Below, piece after piece: positions 1-9,273 of a stretch of 64,000 nucleotides of DNA. Location: contig OZ037857.1 in NCBI GenBank assembly GCA_964035575.1, positions 434,001 to 498,000 of the forward strand, in the 5' to 3' direction. Origin of the DNA: Rhynchopus sp. YZ270_cl-10 (Eukaryota > Euglenozoa > Diplonemea > Diplonemida > Diplonemidae). The position numbers were made by a program, and so were the translations under genes. Numbering within the stretch: position 1 is the first letter of the stretch; each line of letters begins with the position of its first letter. The notes below the pieces were generated by a model. It was given only the letters and a program-made list of their open reading frames with translations. It was not told the DNA's origin and searched no databases.

Positions 1-237
1 AAAACACACCGCAACAAAAACAAAGAAATCCTGATGAAGATGGTGGTTGAATTGTGTTAAAGGTGGGGTTAATCGGCACATCTGCGTTCCCGGCCAACCG
101 GAACTCGAAGAGTTCCGAGGAAATGATAGCTATTCTGCCCAAATAGAGCAAGAACAAAAGTCAACATAAAAGATAGTCAGTCTATATCCATTAGATCTCC
201 CCAATCGTGGCAAAAGCCACTCCACCAGGGTGGTTGA
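1..237 (-). mobile_element. Diverged A-type terminal repeat of a third YR retroelement (runs off the window)
   Basis: This stretch is a diverged relative of the 'A' repeats at 5085-5342, 5753-6012 and 10678-10936. It shares blocks such as CTGATGAAGATGGTG, CGGCCAACC, ATTCTGCC and AGATCTCC in the same order, and like them it abuts the GGGAGA satellite. It is read as the 5' terminal repeat of another element in the same orientation, whose coding part would lie left of position 1. The terminal hairpin occupies the same place as in A and B but with different bases. It belongs to the same family but is clearly older or of another subfamily. Confidence 0.6.
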
Positions 238-417
238 TAGGAGAGGGAGAGGGAGAGGGAGAGGGAGAGGGAGAGGGAGAGGGAGAGGGAGAGGGAGAGG
301 GAGAGGGAGAGGGAGAGGGAGAGGGAGAGGGAGAGGGAGAGGGAGAGGGAGAGGGAGAGGGAGAGGGAGAGGGAGAGGGAGAGGGAGAGGGAGAGGGAGA
401 GGGAGAGGGAGAGGGAG
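238..417. repeat. (GGGAGA)n hexanucleotide satellite, block 1
   Basis: About 30 almost perfect copies of GGGAGA lie between the diverged A repeat (1-237) and the B repeat of element A. Open frames that run through it in several phases are a product of the repeat and not genes. Confidence 0.97.
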
Positions 418-842
418 GGAGATCTGAGATAGATAGAGAGTACCTAAAAGACCCGCGAAGGGCGAACAGCAATGATGAAAACGGAGAGGAGGGAAGGGGG
501 ATACTTTTATCTCGAAATAGGCGCTACGATGAGGGGGGCGAATGTGGAAGCCGAAACAACCTCCTGACACCGTCACGTAGAATATTTAAACCCGTAGGCC
601 ACGAGAGCATCCATCCCAACTACAAACAAAAACACAGGACCCCCGAGGGCCCAGAAAAAAGGCGGAGTGAACAAAAAACTAATGATACGACACCAAGCCT
701 CAGCGGGCGCAGGCATCCAGAAATAAAACCAAAAGCCACTGCAAAAAAAACAGCGGACAAAAAACAGGGCAGGGAAACAGCTTTAATGAAAAGCTGGAAG
801 AAAAAACAGAAGGCAATCTAAAATAAGAATAATCTAAGGACA

Positions 843-2552
843 TCACTCGTCCGACCACATAAAACCGCCACCGTCGACCACCACGCCGTCCGACGGGGGG
901 TCGGCCCAGTCCTGCCCAGCGGTACCCCAGCGCGACAGCTCGTCCGCCGGCATACGGTCCGTCGCGATCCAGCGCGACAACATGCCCGCACCCGCCCCGT
1001 CAGTGACCCGAAACAGGCGCTCCAAGACCGTGTTCCCTAACCTGACTGCACAGTGGCCCTTCTCCAGCACAGCAACCACCGCGGCGTTGTCCCCCACCAC
1101 CAAAATCCTGCGGGCGCCACCACGTACAGCATGCAGCACGCCCCAGGCCATCGCCCGCAACTCCAAAATGAAAATATCCTCGACCGTGGACCACGTGCCC
1201 CACTTCCTGAAAGCGCGCCCGCCAGCAAGCGTCCGCACAATAAACCCCCACCCCTCGGGGCACGCGTCCGACCACACCACCGTGTCACACCCCTCCTCCG
1301 GCGACAGCTTCCACCTGGGGACGCGCCACACATCCGGCACCAATCGCCGCTCCACAAACACACGCAAGTCCGTCCGCATGCCCGCAGAGATCTGCACCTG
1401 GTCGTCCCAGTCAATCGCGCCCGCAGACACCTCGGCGCCCCGCGCACGAATCCACGCCAACATGTCCGGCACCCCGCAGAACCGGTCCCCCATCGCATAC
1501 GTCGCCCAGATGACGGCCCCGATACCTTTCCACACTTCGCGCAGCGAGGGACCCGACGCCGACAGCAATACGTCCATCACGACACGGGCCTTCCGACGCC
1601 ACTCCCCCGGCAGCCGCATTCTGCGCCCCCGCAAATCCCACTCAATCCCTGCGTAGGTACACACCTGTACCGGAGTGAGCGTCGACTTCTCGCGGTTCAC
1701 CTCAGCGCCAACTTCGTCCGCTCTGCGCAGGAACCCCCGAAGCCGCGCAGACGCCTCACCCGCCGACTTCCCCAAAATGAGGTTGTCGTCTATCCACGCA
1801 GCAGCACACACACCCGCCATATCCCCGAGAAGCCCCAGCGACGTCTCCTGCGCAATCACCGCCGCCCACGACCACCCCATCGCCATGCGGGTAAGCTGCA
1901 TGCGACGCGCACCCTGCCGCACACCAAAAAACTGCCCCACCTCCGCGGACAAAGGGAATTGCCAGAAAAACCCTTTAAAATCCGCCACGACTGCATGCGT
2001 AGCGCCCCCGCGTAGGATGAGTTCCGACAGCTCGTATGGTGTAGGGAGGCTGAACTTTGGCGGGGAGTGCATCGCCGTGTTCAACGGCCGTGCGTCAACG
2101 ATGAGACGCATCTTGCCGTTCGTCTTCGCCAGCGGAAACACAGACAGCCCACACACCGACGGGAAAGCTCGCTTCTCCGTGCGCAAAACCCCACTACCCA
2201 CGCACGCCGCCAACATGCCGTCCTGGAGCTTGGAGGGCGGGCCCGGCATCGACACCCCAGACCCCGTCAGCTGCGCACGGAAAGTCGCAATGTCGTCAAG
2301 CATTGCGAACAACCTGGCCTTCGCCGGTACCAGTCGGCGGAGCGCCCCCAAATCAATCAGACCCGCCGGGAATGAGTCAAGCACCTGCCGCTTCACCCCA
2401 GATGGGCCACCCCAGACCCCAGCGACATCATCCAAGAGCACATGCGGAGGCGCCGCAGACGTCTCAACATCCGCCTCCACCACGTCATCCCCCTCGTCAC
2501 GCACATACTCCCCCAACGGGTACCCGTCCAACCCCCGGAACAACCAACCTAC
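843..2552 (-). CDS. Reverse transcriptase-RNase H of YR element A
   Basis: About 569 residues of convincing RT-RNase H. The open frame extends to 3416, but that upstream part is the shadow of the recombinase gene. Visible RT blocks are KMRLIVDARPLN (fingers), VVADFKGFFWQFPL (palm, first catalytic Asp), MAMGWSWAAVIAQ and the AWIDDN palm block. RNase H follows, with WSDACPEGWGF, ILELRAMAWG, VVGDNAAVVAV and a C-terminal RMPADELSR segment. The translation start is unknown; coupling to, or read-through from, the recombinase frame is common in such elements. It is almost identical to copy B. Confidence 0.85.
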   Translation of the reverse strand, partial: VGWLFRGLDGYPLGEYVRDEGDDVVEADVETSAAPPHVLLDDVAGVWGGPSGVKRQVLDSFPAGLIDLGALRRLVPAKARLFAMLDDIATFRAQLTGSGVSMPGPPSKLQDGMLAACVGSGVLRTEKRAFPSVCGLSVFPLAKTNGKMRLIVDARPLNTAMHSPPKFSLPTPYELSELILRGGATHAVVADFKGFFWQFPLSAEVGQFFGVRQGARRMQLTRMAMGWSWAAVIAQETSLGLLGDMAGVCAAAWIDDNLILGKSAGEASARLRGFLRRADEVGAEVNREKSTLTPVQVCTYAGIEWDLRGRRMRLPGEWRRKARVVMDVLLSASGPSLREVWKGIGAVIWATYAMGDRFCGVPDMLAWIRARGAEVSAGAIDWDDQVQISAGMRTDLRVFVERRLVPDVWRVPRWKLSPEEGCDTVVWSDACPEGWGFIVRTLAGGRAFRKWGTWSTVEDIFILELRAMAWGVLHAVRGGARRILVVGDNAAVVAVLEKGHCAVRLGNTVLERLFRVTDGAGAGMLSRWIATDRMPADELSRWGTAGQDWADPPSDGVVVDGGGFMWSDE

Positions 2553-3544
2553 AGCGGCCGCTCCTGCAGGACGTCCAGCGTCGAGCGTGCCTTCCTGCGA
2601 GCCTCGGGCGCCGTACGCATGAGGTAACGCACCGTCGTTCTGGATGACGCGTGGCGCAGCGCGTCCCTCAGTCCGTCCACGCTCATCCCCCAGGATTGCA
2701 GGGCCTGCGCTGACCCCCTGCGAAGCGAGTGCGCCCAGGACCCTGCCGGCAGAGCCCCCACCACCCGACGCATGAGGCGCTGGTACTGCGTCTCGGTCGC
2801 TGCAAACAACGGCGCGTCCTGTCCTTCCGCCAAGCGACGCGCGCGTGCCCATTCCACCACGTATAGGGTAAGCGTCCCGGGTGGCAAATACACCACGGGT
2901 GTCCAGCTCTTCTGCTGCTTCTCCTTCAGGGCGACTTCCAGCCCCGTCGCGCCCTCGTCTGTCACCTCCACCAGGTCGCGCACCAGCAGGTATCGTGCGT
3001 CCGCCATACGCGCCCGTGCCATCCACACCAAGGCCACAAACGCCCGTTCGCGCTCGGCCCCCTCGCGACCGAAAGCCTCGACCACGTCCATCACCGCGTC
3101 CACGTCTACCGGCGGCGCCTGACTCGGCCTCAGCAACGTCCCGAAACGCGTCAGCGCGCGCTTCACCGCCAGCACCCGGCGCGTGCGGTATCCCGTCTCC
3201 CCCTCGGCCGCCAGTGCCTTCAGCAGCCGCCCGCAGTAGTCGGCCACGGAGAGGGACGACGCTCCGCGCAGGCGACCCCAGACGAACCGAATCAACGTCT
3301 GGTCGGGAGGCGTGGTCTCGGTCTCCCCTTCGGCGAACTGCCGGAACGCTCGGAGCAGCCAGTCGCGGGTGCCTGCTGCTCGGGGCCCCACGTCGAAAGT
3401 GTGCGCTTGGTCCCACGGGACAAGATGGGCCAAAGCGCGCGCGGCCTGCTTGCCGTCGCGGAGGCGGAACACGCAGTCGTCCACCTCCTTCCTCCTCGCC
3501 ACCCCGAGACCCTTCTTCGGCTTGCGCAAAGCCTGAAGCAGCAT
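2549..3544 (-). CDS. Tyrosine recombinase of YR element A
   Basis: About 331 residues, starting MLLQALRKPKK. The C-terminal half has the tyrosine recombinase signature: an Arg in the WMARARMADAR block, the His-x-x-Arg box in AHSLRRGSAQALQSWG, the late His in LRHASS, and the candidate nucleophile Tyr in TVRYLM. The N-terminal half is helical and probably the core-binding domain. In this family the enzyme integrates the DNA copy without target duplication. The gene lies between gag and RT, and its 3' end meets the start of the RT-RNase H region. The frame is also open upstream of this ATG, through a G/C-rich tract. Confidence 0.85.
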   Translation of the reverse strand: MLLQALRKPKKGLGVARRKEVDDCVFRLRDGKQAARALAHLVPWDQAHTFDVGPRAAGTRDWLLRAFRQFAEGETETTPPDQTLIRFVWGRLRGASSLSVADYCGRLLKALAAEGETGYRTRRVLAVKRALTRFGTLLRPSQAPPVDVDAVMDVVEAFGREGAERERAFVALVWMARARMADARYLLVRDLVEVTDEGATGLEVALKEKQQKSWTPVVYLPPGTLTLYVVEWARARRLAEGQDAPLFAATETQYQRLMRRVVGALPAGSWAHSLRRGSAQALQSWGMSVDGLRDALRHASSRTTVRYLMRTAPEARRKARSTLDVLQERPL

Positions 3545-3680
3545 TTCGGAAGAAAACTCGGCGGATGTGTGTTTTGGCGGGGAGGGCCGTGGGGGGGGGG
3601 GAAGAAAAAACAAGAGGGGGGGGAGAGGGGGGGGAGGGTGGTGGGAGGGAGAGCGTAACGCGCGCTGCCGCCTGCTCTCG

Positions 3681-4934
3681 TCACTTGCGTTGACCACCGC
3701 GCCAATGCCCTCCCCCGCCTCGGCCTCTGCCACCACCGTTTCCCGGCGCGTACGGCTGCGCGGCCTGGCCTCCCCCGTTGCCACCCCCGTACGCCTGCCC
3801 GGCCCGGCCACCCCCGTGCCCGGACTTCGCACCACGCCCTGCTGCGTGCGCCGCCGCCACCGCCGCCTGCCGGTCCTTCGGCACGACATCCGCCGTCCAG
3901 ACCTTGTCGCGGAAGGCGACCGCACCCGACCTCCCACAACTCGCCCTCAACTGCCAGAAGGAGATACTGTCATCGAGCTTTCTCAGCACCGCCTCCAAGG
4001 GAGCTTGCTGCAGCAACAGACCCACCACATCAACGGCGAAGCGGGCCCCGTCCTGCGCGTCGCCGGCCTCGGTAGGCAGGCGCCTCTTCAGGGCCTGCAC
4101 CAGAGCGTCGGCGCAGTGGTCGGCGTCGGCGCAAAAATCCACCCAGTGTCTCGGGTTGCGTGCCACCACGTCCACGTCCGTCCCCATAACCGGCTGTTCC
4201 ACCTGCATAGGCGCCGCTGCCCCGGTGCCGATCGCCGCCCGTAACTGCGCCAGGAAGTCCGATGCTGCAGCTGCCGGAGGAGGCGCACCACCGTCCCTGA
4301 CCGCGTTGAGCTGCTGGCACAGGAGCTCGTGCCGCGCGTCCCCCTCCCGCTTCGCTGCCGCCAACTCCATCATCGCAGCCTCCAGCTGCGCGATCCGCGC
4401 GTTGTCCGCCGCCGGCTGCGTCTGCTGCGGCTGCTGCGGCTGCTGCTCGCGCGGGATGGACGCCTCCGGGCTGTCCTCACGTTGAGGCAAAACCGGCGTC
4501 TCGGCGGTGGTGGCGGGGGGGCGGGATCCGCTGAGGCGGGACCGGGTCTCGGGGTCCCCCAGCACCGTGGACAGCACCGTGAGGGTGCCGACCAGGCGCG
4601 TGAGGGACATGCGCTGGCCCTCTGAGAACATCGCGCTGTTCGCCTCCGTCACCTCCGCCTTGAGGAGGACGAGGATGGCGGACACAATCGCCAACCGCGT
4701 CACCTGCCCTGGCCCCTGGACGCCGGTGTGGCGGGCGACTTCCTTATCCAGGGCCCGCATCGTCCGCGCCAGATCCGCGAACTGGATCTTGCGTCCCACC
4801 AGCGCAGGGGAGCCCTCTTCCACGCCCAGCGCACGCAGGGCCGCATCCGGAGGCGACCAGTCGTGCTGGCTCGTCGTCTGCGCCTCGAACGCCGCCAACA
4901 GCGTAGCACAATCGGTGATGTGTGCTGTGGCCAT
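3681..4934 (-). CDS. Gag-like protein of YR element A
   Basis: This is the first gene of the element, encoding about 417 residues. The open frame extends further upstream through the terminal repeat, but the ATG at 4934 opens a plausible protein (MATAHITDC...) and is preferred. The N-terminal third is helical. A proline/serine/glutamine-rich linker with runs of PQQPQQ follows, then a short alanine/glutamate-rich segment likely to be coiled coil. A second helical domain precedes a C-terminal tail rich in glycine and arginine (RGG-like) that could bind nucleic acid. No CCHC zinc knuckle is visible. The Gag assignment rests on position and tail composition, since Gag proteins of this group are poorly conserved. 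Copy B has an almost identical protein. Confidence 0.65.
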   Translation of the reverse strand: MATAHITDCATLLAAFEAQTTSQHDWSPPDAALRALGVEEGSPALVGRKIQFADLARTMRALDKEVARHTGVQGPGQVTRLAIVSAILVLLKAEVTEANSAMFSEGQRMSLTRLVGTLTVLSTVLGDPETRSRLSGSRPPATTAETPVLPQREDSPEASIPREQQPQQPQQTQPAADNARIAQLEAAMMELAAAKREGDARHELLCQQLNAVRDGGAPPPAAAASDFLAQLRAAIGTGAAAPMQVEQPVMGTDVDVVARNPRHWVDFCADADHCADALVQALKRRLPTEAGDAQDGARFAVDVVGLLLQQAPLEAVLRKLDDSISFWQLRASCGRSGAVAFRDKVWTADVVPKDRQAAVAAAHAAGRGAKSGHGGGRAGQAYGGGNGGGQAAQPYAPGNGGGRGRGGGGHWRGGQRK

Positions 4935-5084
4935 AGCGTCGAGGGGTGCACTGGGTGGAGAAGGCGGAGTCGAAGGTGGTGTATATGTCCCAGCAGGCTG
5001 CACACTACCGAGACGTCTAGGTGGCTTGGAAGGGGACGAGAAGATGGATGCGAAGCGAAGAATCGTGTGTGGGGGAACAAAAAG

Positions 5085-5342
5085 ATGAGGGGGGCGAATG
5101 TGGAAGCCGAAACAACCCAAAACAAATTCCAACAAAAAATCTGATGAAGATGGTGTGGTGATTTGGTGAGGGTAGAGACTGAAACATAAACGGACCCCGG
5201 CCAACCAGGACAAAGCCTGAGGAAAATCAAATAAATATTCTGCCAAATAGCAGTGTGCGTGCCATGTCAAATCAAAAGGACGGCAGTCTCTATCAAAGAT
5301 CTCCCAACACGCAGCGAAGCTGCTCCGCTAAAGCGTGTTTCA
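5085..5342 (-). repeat. A-type terminal repeat (5' end of element A)
   Basis: About 258 bp, shared nearly base for base with 5753-6012 and 10678-10936. Its outer end carries a hairpin with perfect arms AACACGC / GCGTGTT just before TTCAG, where the GGGAGA satellite begins. In coding direction it is the 5' terminus. Confidence 0.9.
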
Positions 5343-5641
5343 GGGAGAGGGAGAGGGAGAGGGAGAGGGAGAGGGAGAGGGAGAGGGAGAGGGAGAGGGA
5401 GAGGGAGAGGGAGAGGGAGAGGGAGAGGGAGAGGGAGAGGGAGAGGGAGAGGGAGAGGGAGAGGGAGAGGGAGAGGGAGAGGGAGAGGGAGAGGGAGAGG
5501 GAGAGGGAGAGGGAGAGGGAGAGGGAGAGGGGAGAGGGAGAGGGAGAGGGAGAGGGAGAGGGAGAGGGAGAGGGAGAGGGAGAGGGAGAGGGAGAGGGAG
5601 AGGGAGAGGGAGAGGGAGAGGGAGAGGGAGAGGGAGAGGGA
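5343..5641. repeat. (GGGAGA)n hexanucleotide satellite, block 2
   Basis: About 50 copies, with one phase slip near 5530. It sits exactly between the A repeat of element A and the B repeat of element B. Confidence 0.97.
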
Positions 5642-5752
5642 GGGAGATCTGAGATAGATAGAGAGTACCTAAAAGACCCGCGAAGGGCGAACAGCAATGA
5701 TGAAAACGGAGAGGAGGGAAGGGGGATACTTTTATCTCGAAATAGGCGCTAC
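5642..5752 (-). repeat. B2 repeat of element B (3' outer end)
   Basis: Starts with GGAGATCTGAGATAG next to the satellite and matches 6013-6123 and 418-528. About 34 bp starting GATGAGGGGGGCGAATG, just to the right, are common to the inner ends of both repeat types. Confidence 0.88.
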
Positions 5753-6012
5753 GATGAGGGGGGCGAATGTGGAAGCCGAAACAACCCAAAACAAATTCCA
5801 ACAAAAAATCTGATGAAGATGGTGTGGTGATTTGGTGAGGGTAGAGACTGAAACATAAACGGACCCCGGCCAACCAGGACAAAGCCTGAGGAAAATCAAA
5901 TAAATATTCTGCCAAATAGCAGTGTGCGTGCCATGTCAAATCAAAAGGACGGTAGTCTCTATCAAAGATCTCCCAACACGCAGCGAAGCTGCTCCGCTAA
6001 AGCGTGTTTCAG
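5753..6012 (-). repeat. A2 repeat of element B (internal copy of the 5' end)
   Basis: Matches A1 at 10678-10936. Here A and B meet directly (GTTTCAG followed by GGAGATCT) with no satellite. This is the reference junction that is expanded into satellite elsewhere in the window. Confidence 0.9.
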
Positions 6013-6158
6013 GGAGATCTGAGATAGATAGAGAGTACCTAAAAGACCCGCGAAGGGCGAACAGCAATGATGAAAACGGAGAGGAGGGAAGGGGGATACT
6101 TTTATCTCGAAATAGGCGCTACGATGAGGGGGGCGAATGTGGAAGCCGAAACAACCTC
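6013..6158 (-). repeat. B1 repeat of element B
   Basis: Same sequence as 418-560. After it comes the unique 3' region of the element (TCCTGACACCGTCACG...). Confidence 0.88.
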
Positions 6159-6436
6159 CTGACACCGTCACGTAGAATATTTAAACCCGTAGGCCACGAG
6201 AGCATCCATCCCAACTACAAACAAAAACACAGGACCCCCGAGGGCCCAGAAAAAAGGCGGAGTGAACAAAAAACCAATGATACGACACCAAGCCTCAGCG
6301 GGCGCAGGCATCCAGAAATAAAACCAAAAGCCACTGCAAAAAAACAGCGGACAAAAAACAGGGCAGGGAAACAGCTTTAATGAAAAGCTGGAAGAAAAAA
6401 CAGAAGGCAATCTAAAATAAGAATAATCTAAGGACA

Positions 6437-8146
6437 TCACTCGTCCGACCACATAAAACCGCCACCGTCGACCACCACGCCGTCCGACGGGGGGTCGGCC
6501 CAGTCCTGCCCAGCGGTACCCCAGCGCGACAGCTCGTCCGCCGGCATACGGTCCGTCGCGATCCAGCGCGACAACATGCCCGCACCCGCCCCGTCAGTGA
6601 CCCGAAACAGGCGCTCCAAGACCGTGTTCCCTAACCTGACTGCACAGTGGCCCTTCTCCAGCACAGCAACCACCGCGGCGTTGTCCCCCACCACCAAAAT
6701 CCTGCGGGCGCCACCACGTACAGCATGCAGCACGCCCCAGGCCATCGCCCGCAACTCCAAAATGAAAATATCCTCGACCGTGGACCACGTGCCCCACTTC
6801 CTGAAAGCGCGCCCGCCAGCAAGCGTCCGCACAATAAACCCCCACCCCTCGGGGCACGCGTCCGACCACACCACCGTGTCACACCCCTCCTCCGGCGACA
6901 GCTTCCACCTGGGGACGCGCCACACATCCGGCACCAATCGCCGCTCCACAAACACACGCAAGTCCGTCCGCATGCCCGCAGAGATCTGCACCTGGTCGTC
7001 CCAGTCAATCGCGCCCGCAGACACCTCGGCGCCCCGCGCACGAATCCACGCCAACATGTCCGGCACCCCGCAGAACCGGTCCCCCATCGCATACGTCGCC
7101 CAGATGACGGCCCCGATACCTTTCCACACTTCGCGCAGCGAGGGACCCGACGCCGACAGCAATACGTCCATCACGACACGGGCCTTCCGACGCCACTCCC
7201 CCGGCAGCCGCATTCTGCGCCCCCGCAAATCCCACTCAATCCCTGCGTAGGTACACACCTGTACCGGAGTGAGCGTCGACTTCTCGCGGTTCACCTCAGC
7301 GCCAACTTCGTCCGCTCTGCGCAGGAACCCCCGAAGCCGCGCAGACGCCTCACCCGCCGACTTCCCCAAAATGAGGTTGTCGTCTATCCACGCAGCAGCA
7401 CACACACCCGCCATATCCCCGAGAAGCCCCAGCGACGTCTCCTGCGCAATCACCGCCGCCCACGACCACCCCATCGCCATGCGGGTAAGCTGCATGCGAC
7501 GCGCACCCTGCCGCACACCAAAAAACTGCCCCACCTCCGCGGACAAAGGGAATTGCCAGAAAAACCCTTTAAAATCCGCCACGACTGCATGCGTAGCGCC
7601 CCCGCGTAGGATGAGTTCCGACAGCTCGTATGGTGTAGGGAGGCTGAACTTTGGCGGGGAGTGCATCGCCGTGTTCAACGGCCGTGCGTCAACGATGAGA
7701 CGCATCTTGCCGTTCGTCTTCGCCAGCGGAAACACAGACAGCCCACACACCGACGGGAAAGCTCGCTTCTCCGTGCGCAAAATCCCACTACCCACGCACG
7801 CCGCCAACATGCCGTCCTGGAGCTTGGAGGGCGGGCCCGGCATCGACACCCCAGACCCCGTCAGCTGCGCACGGAAAGTCGCAATGTCGTCAAGCATTGC
7901 GAACAACCTGGCCTTCGCCGGTACCAGTCGGCGGAGCGCCCCCAAATCAATCAGACCCGCCGGGAATGAGTCAAGCACCTGCCGCTTCACCCCAGATGGG
8001 CCACCCCAGACCCCAGCGACATCATCCAAGAGCACATGCGGAGGCGCCGCAGACGTCTCAACATCCGCCTCCACCACGTCATCCCCCTCGTCACGCACAT
8101 ACTCCCCCAACGGGTACCCGTCCAACCCCCGGAACAACCAACCTAC
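6437..8146 (-). CDS. Reverse transcriptase-RNase H of YR element B
   Basis: Counterpart of 843-2552 with the same RT and RNase H blocks (VVADFKGFFWQFPL, MAMGWSWAAV, WSDACPEGWGF, VVGDNAAVV). Only a handful of differences from copy A are visible. The open frame again extends upstream across the recombinase gene; that part is not believed to be real protein in this frame. Confidence 0.85.
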   Translation of the reverse strand, partial: VGWLFRGLDGYPLGEYVRDEGDDVVEADVETSAAPPHVLLDDVAGVWGGPSGVKRQVLDSFPAGLIDLGALRRLVPAKARLFAMLDDIATFRAQLTGSGVSMPGPPSKLQDGMLAACVGSGILRTEKRAFPSVCGLSVFPLAKTNGKMRLIVDARPLNTAMHSPPKFSLPTPYELSELILRGGATHAVVADFKGFFWQFPLSAEVGQFFGVRQGARRMQLTRMAMGWSWAAVIAQETSLGLLGDMAGVCAAAWIDDNLILGKSAGEASARLRGFLRRADEVGAEVNREKSTLTPVQVCTYAGIEWDLRGRRMRLPGEWRRKARVVMDVLLSASGPSLREVWKGIGAVIWATYAMGDRFCGVPDMLAWIRARGAEVSAGAIDWDDQVQISAGMRTDLRVFVERRLVPDVWRVPRWKLSPEEGCDTVVWSDACPEGWGFIVRTLAGGRAFRKWGTWSTVEDIFILELRAMAWGVLHAVRGGARRILVVGDNAAVVAVLEKGHCAVRLGNTVLERLFRVTDGAGAGMLSRWIATDRMPADELSRWGTAGQDWADPPSDGVVVDGGGFMWSDE

Positions 8147-9138
8147 AGCGGCCGCTCCTGCAGGACGTCCAGCGTCGAGCGTGCCTTCCTGCGAGCCTCG
8201 GGCGCCGTACGCATGAGGTAACGCACCGTCGTTCTGGATGACGCGTGGCGCAGCGCGTCCCTCAGTCCGTCCACGCTCATCCCCCAGGATTGCAGGGCCT
8301 GCGCTGACCCCCTGCGAAGCGAGTGCGCCCAGGACCCTGCCGGCAGAGCCCCCACCACCCGACGCATGAGGCGCTGGTACTGCGTCTCGGTCGCTGCAAA
8401 CAACGGCGCGTCCTGTCCTTCCGCCAAGCGACGCGCGCGTGCCCATTCCACCACGTATAGGGTAAGCGTCCCGGGTGGCAAATACACCACGGGTGTCCAG
8501 CTCTTCTGCTGCTTCTCCTTCAGGGCGACTTCCAGCCCCGTCGCGCCCTCGTCTGTCACCTCCACCAGGTCGCGCACCAGCAGGTATCGTGCGTCCGCCA
8601 TACGCGCCCGTGCCATCCACACCAAGGCCACAAACGCCCGTTCGCGCTCGGCCCCCTCGCGACCGAAAGCCTCGACCACGTCCATCACCGCGTCCACGTC
8701 TACCGGCGGCGCCTGACTCGGCCTCAGCAACGTCCCGAAACGCGTCAGCGCGCGCTTCACCGCCAGCACCCGGCGCGTGCGGTATCCCGTCTCCCCCTCG
8801 GCCGCCAGTGCCTTCAGCAGCCGCCCGCAGTAGTCGGCCACGGAGAGGGACGACGCTCCGCGCAGGCGACCCCAGACGAACCGAATCAACGTCTGGTCGG
8901 GAGGCGTGGTCTCGGTCTCCCCTTCGGCGAACTGCCGGAACGCTCGGAGCAGCCAGTCGCGGGTGCCTGCTGCTCGGGGCCCCACGTCGAAAGTGTGCGC
9001 TTGGTCCCACGGGACAAGATGGGCCAAAGCGCGCGCGGCCTGCTTGCCGTCGCGGAGGCGGAACACGCAGTCGTCCACCTCCTTCCTCCTCGCCACCCCG
9101 AGACCCTTCTTCGGCTTGCGCAAAGCCTGAAGCAGCAT
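8143..9138 (-). CDS. Tyrosine recombinase of YR element B
   Basis: 331 residues, identical by eye to the product at 2549-3544, with the HSLRR box and the TVRYLM tyrosine. It precedes the RT-RNase H region and overlaps its first codons. As the likely integrase it would act on the A/B junction of a circular or linear DNA copy. Confidence 0.86.
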   Translation of the reverse strand: MLLQALRKPKKGLGVARRKEVDDCVFRLRDGKQAARALAHLVPWDQAHTFDVGPRAAGTRDWLLRAFRQFAEGETETTPPDQTLIRFVWGRLRGASSLSVADYCGRLLKALAAEGETGYRTRRVLAVKRALTRFGTLLRPSQAPPVDVDAVMDVVEAFGREGAERERAFVALVWMARARMADARYLLVRDLVEVTDEGATGLEVALKEKQQKSWTPVVYLPPGTLTLYVVEWARARRLAEGQDAPLFAATETQYQRLMRRVVGALPAGSWAHSLRRGSAQALQSWGMSVDGLRDALRHASSRTTVRYLMRTAPEARRKARSTLDVLQERPL

Positions 9139-9273
9139 TTCGGAAGAAAACTCGGCGGATGTGTGTTTTGGCGGGGAGGGCCGTGGGGGGGGGGAAGAAA
9201 AAACAAGAGGGGGGGGAGAGGGGGGGGAGGGTGGTGGGAGGGAGAGCGTAACGCGCGCTGCCGCCTGCTCTCG

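Larger units (their letters stand above)
418..5342 (-). mobile_element. YR retroelement A (gag, tyrosine recombinase, RT-RNase H; VIPER-like order)
   Basis: On the minus strand the order is: A-type repeat (5342-5085), gag-like gene, tyrosine recombinase, RT-RNase H, short 3' region, B-type repeat (560-418). This is a tyrosine-recombinase retrotransposon (DIRS/Ngaro/VIPER superfamily), not an LTR element. Recombinase before RT is the order known from VIPER. Both ends abut GGGAGA satellite. The coding part looks whole and nearly identical to element B, so it is very young. The second A-B repeat pair found in element B is not seen here, so its 3' end is shorter. Confidence 0.85.

Noticed and set aside
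130-821. Open frames of 65-204 codons across the GGGAGA satellite, e.g. poly-(EG) or poly-(RG)
   Set aside because: A 6-bp repeat keeps frames open in several phases on both strands; the same happens at 5253-5939 and 10846-11389.
982-2647. Plus-strand frames of 100-320 codons opposite the RT and recombinase genes
   Set aside because: Antisense shadows of GC-rich coding sequence, Arg/Pro/His-rich, without motifs; the same set recurs in element B.
2553-3416. N-terminal extension of the RT frame of element A (and 8147-9532 in B)
   Set aside because: Overlaps the recombinase gene in another phase; composition is Gly/Arg-rich shadow with no domain.
3567-5144. Plus-strand frames opposite the gag-like gene
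   Set aside because: Antisense shadows of GC-rich DNA with no domain.
843-5342. LTR retrotransposon
   Set aside because: No long terminal direct repeats, no protease or DDE integrase; a tyrosine recombinase and split repeats are present instead.
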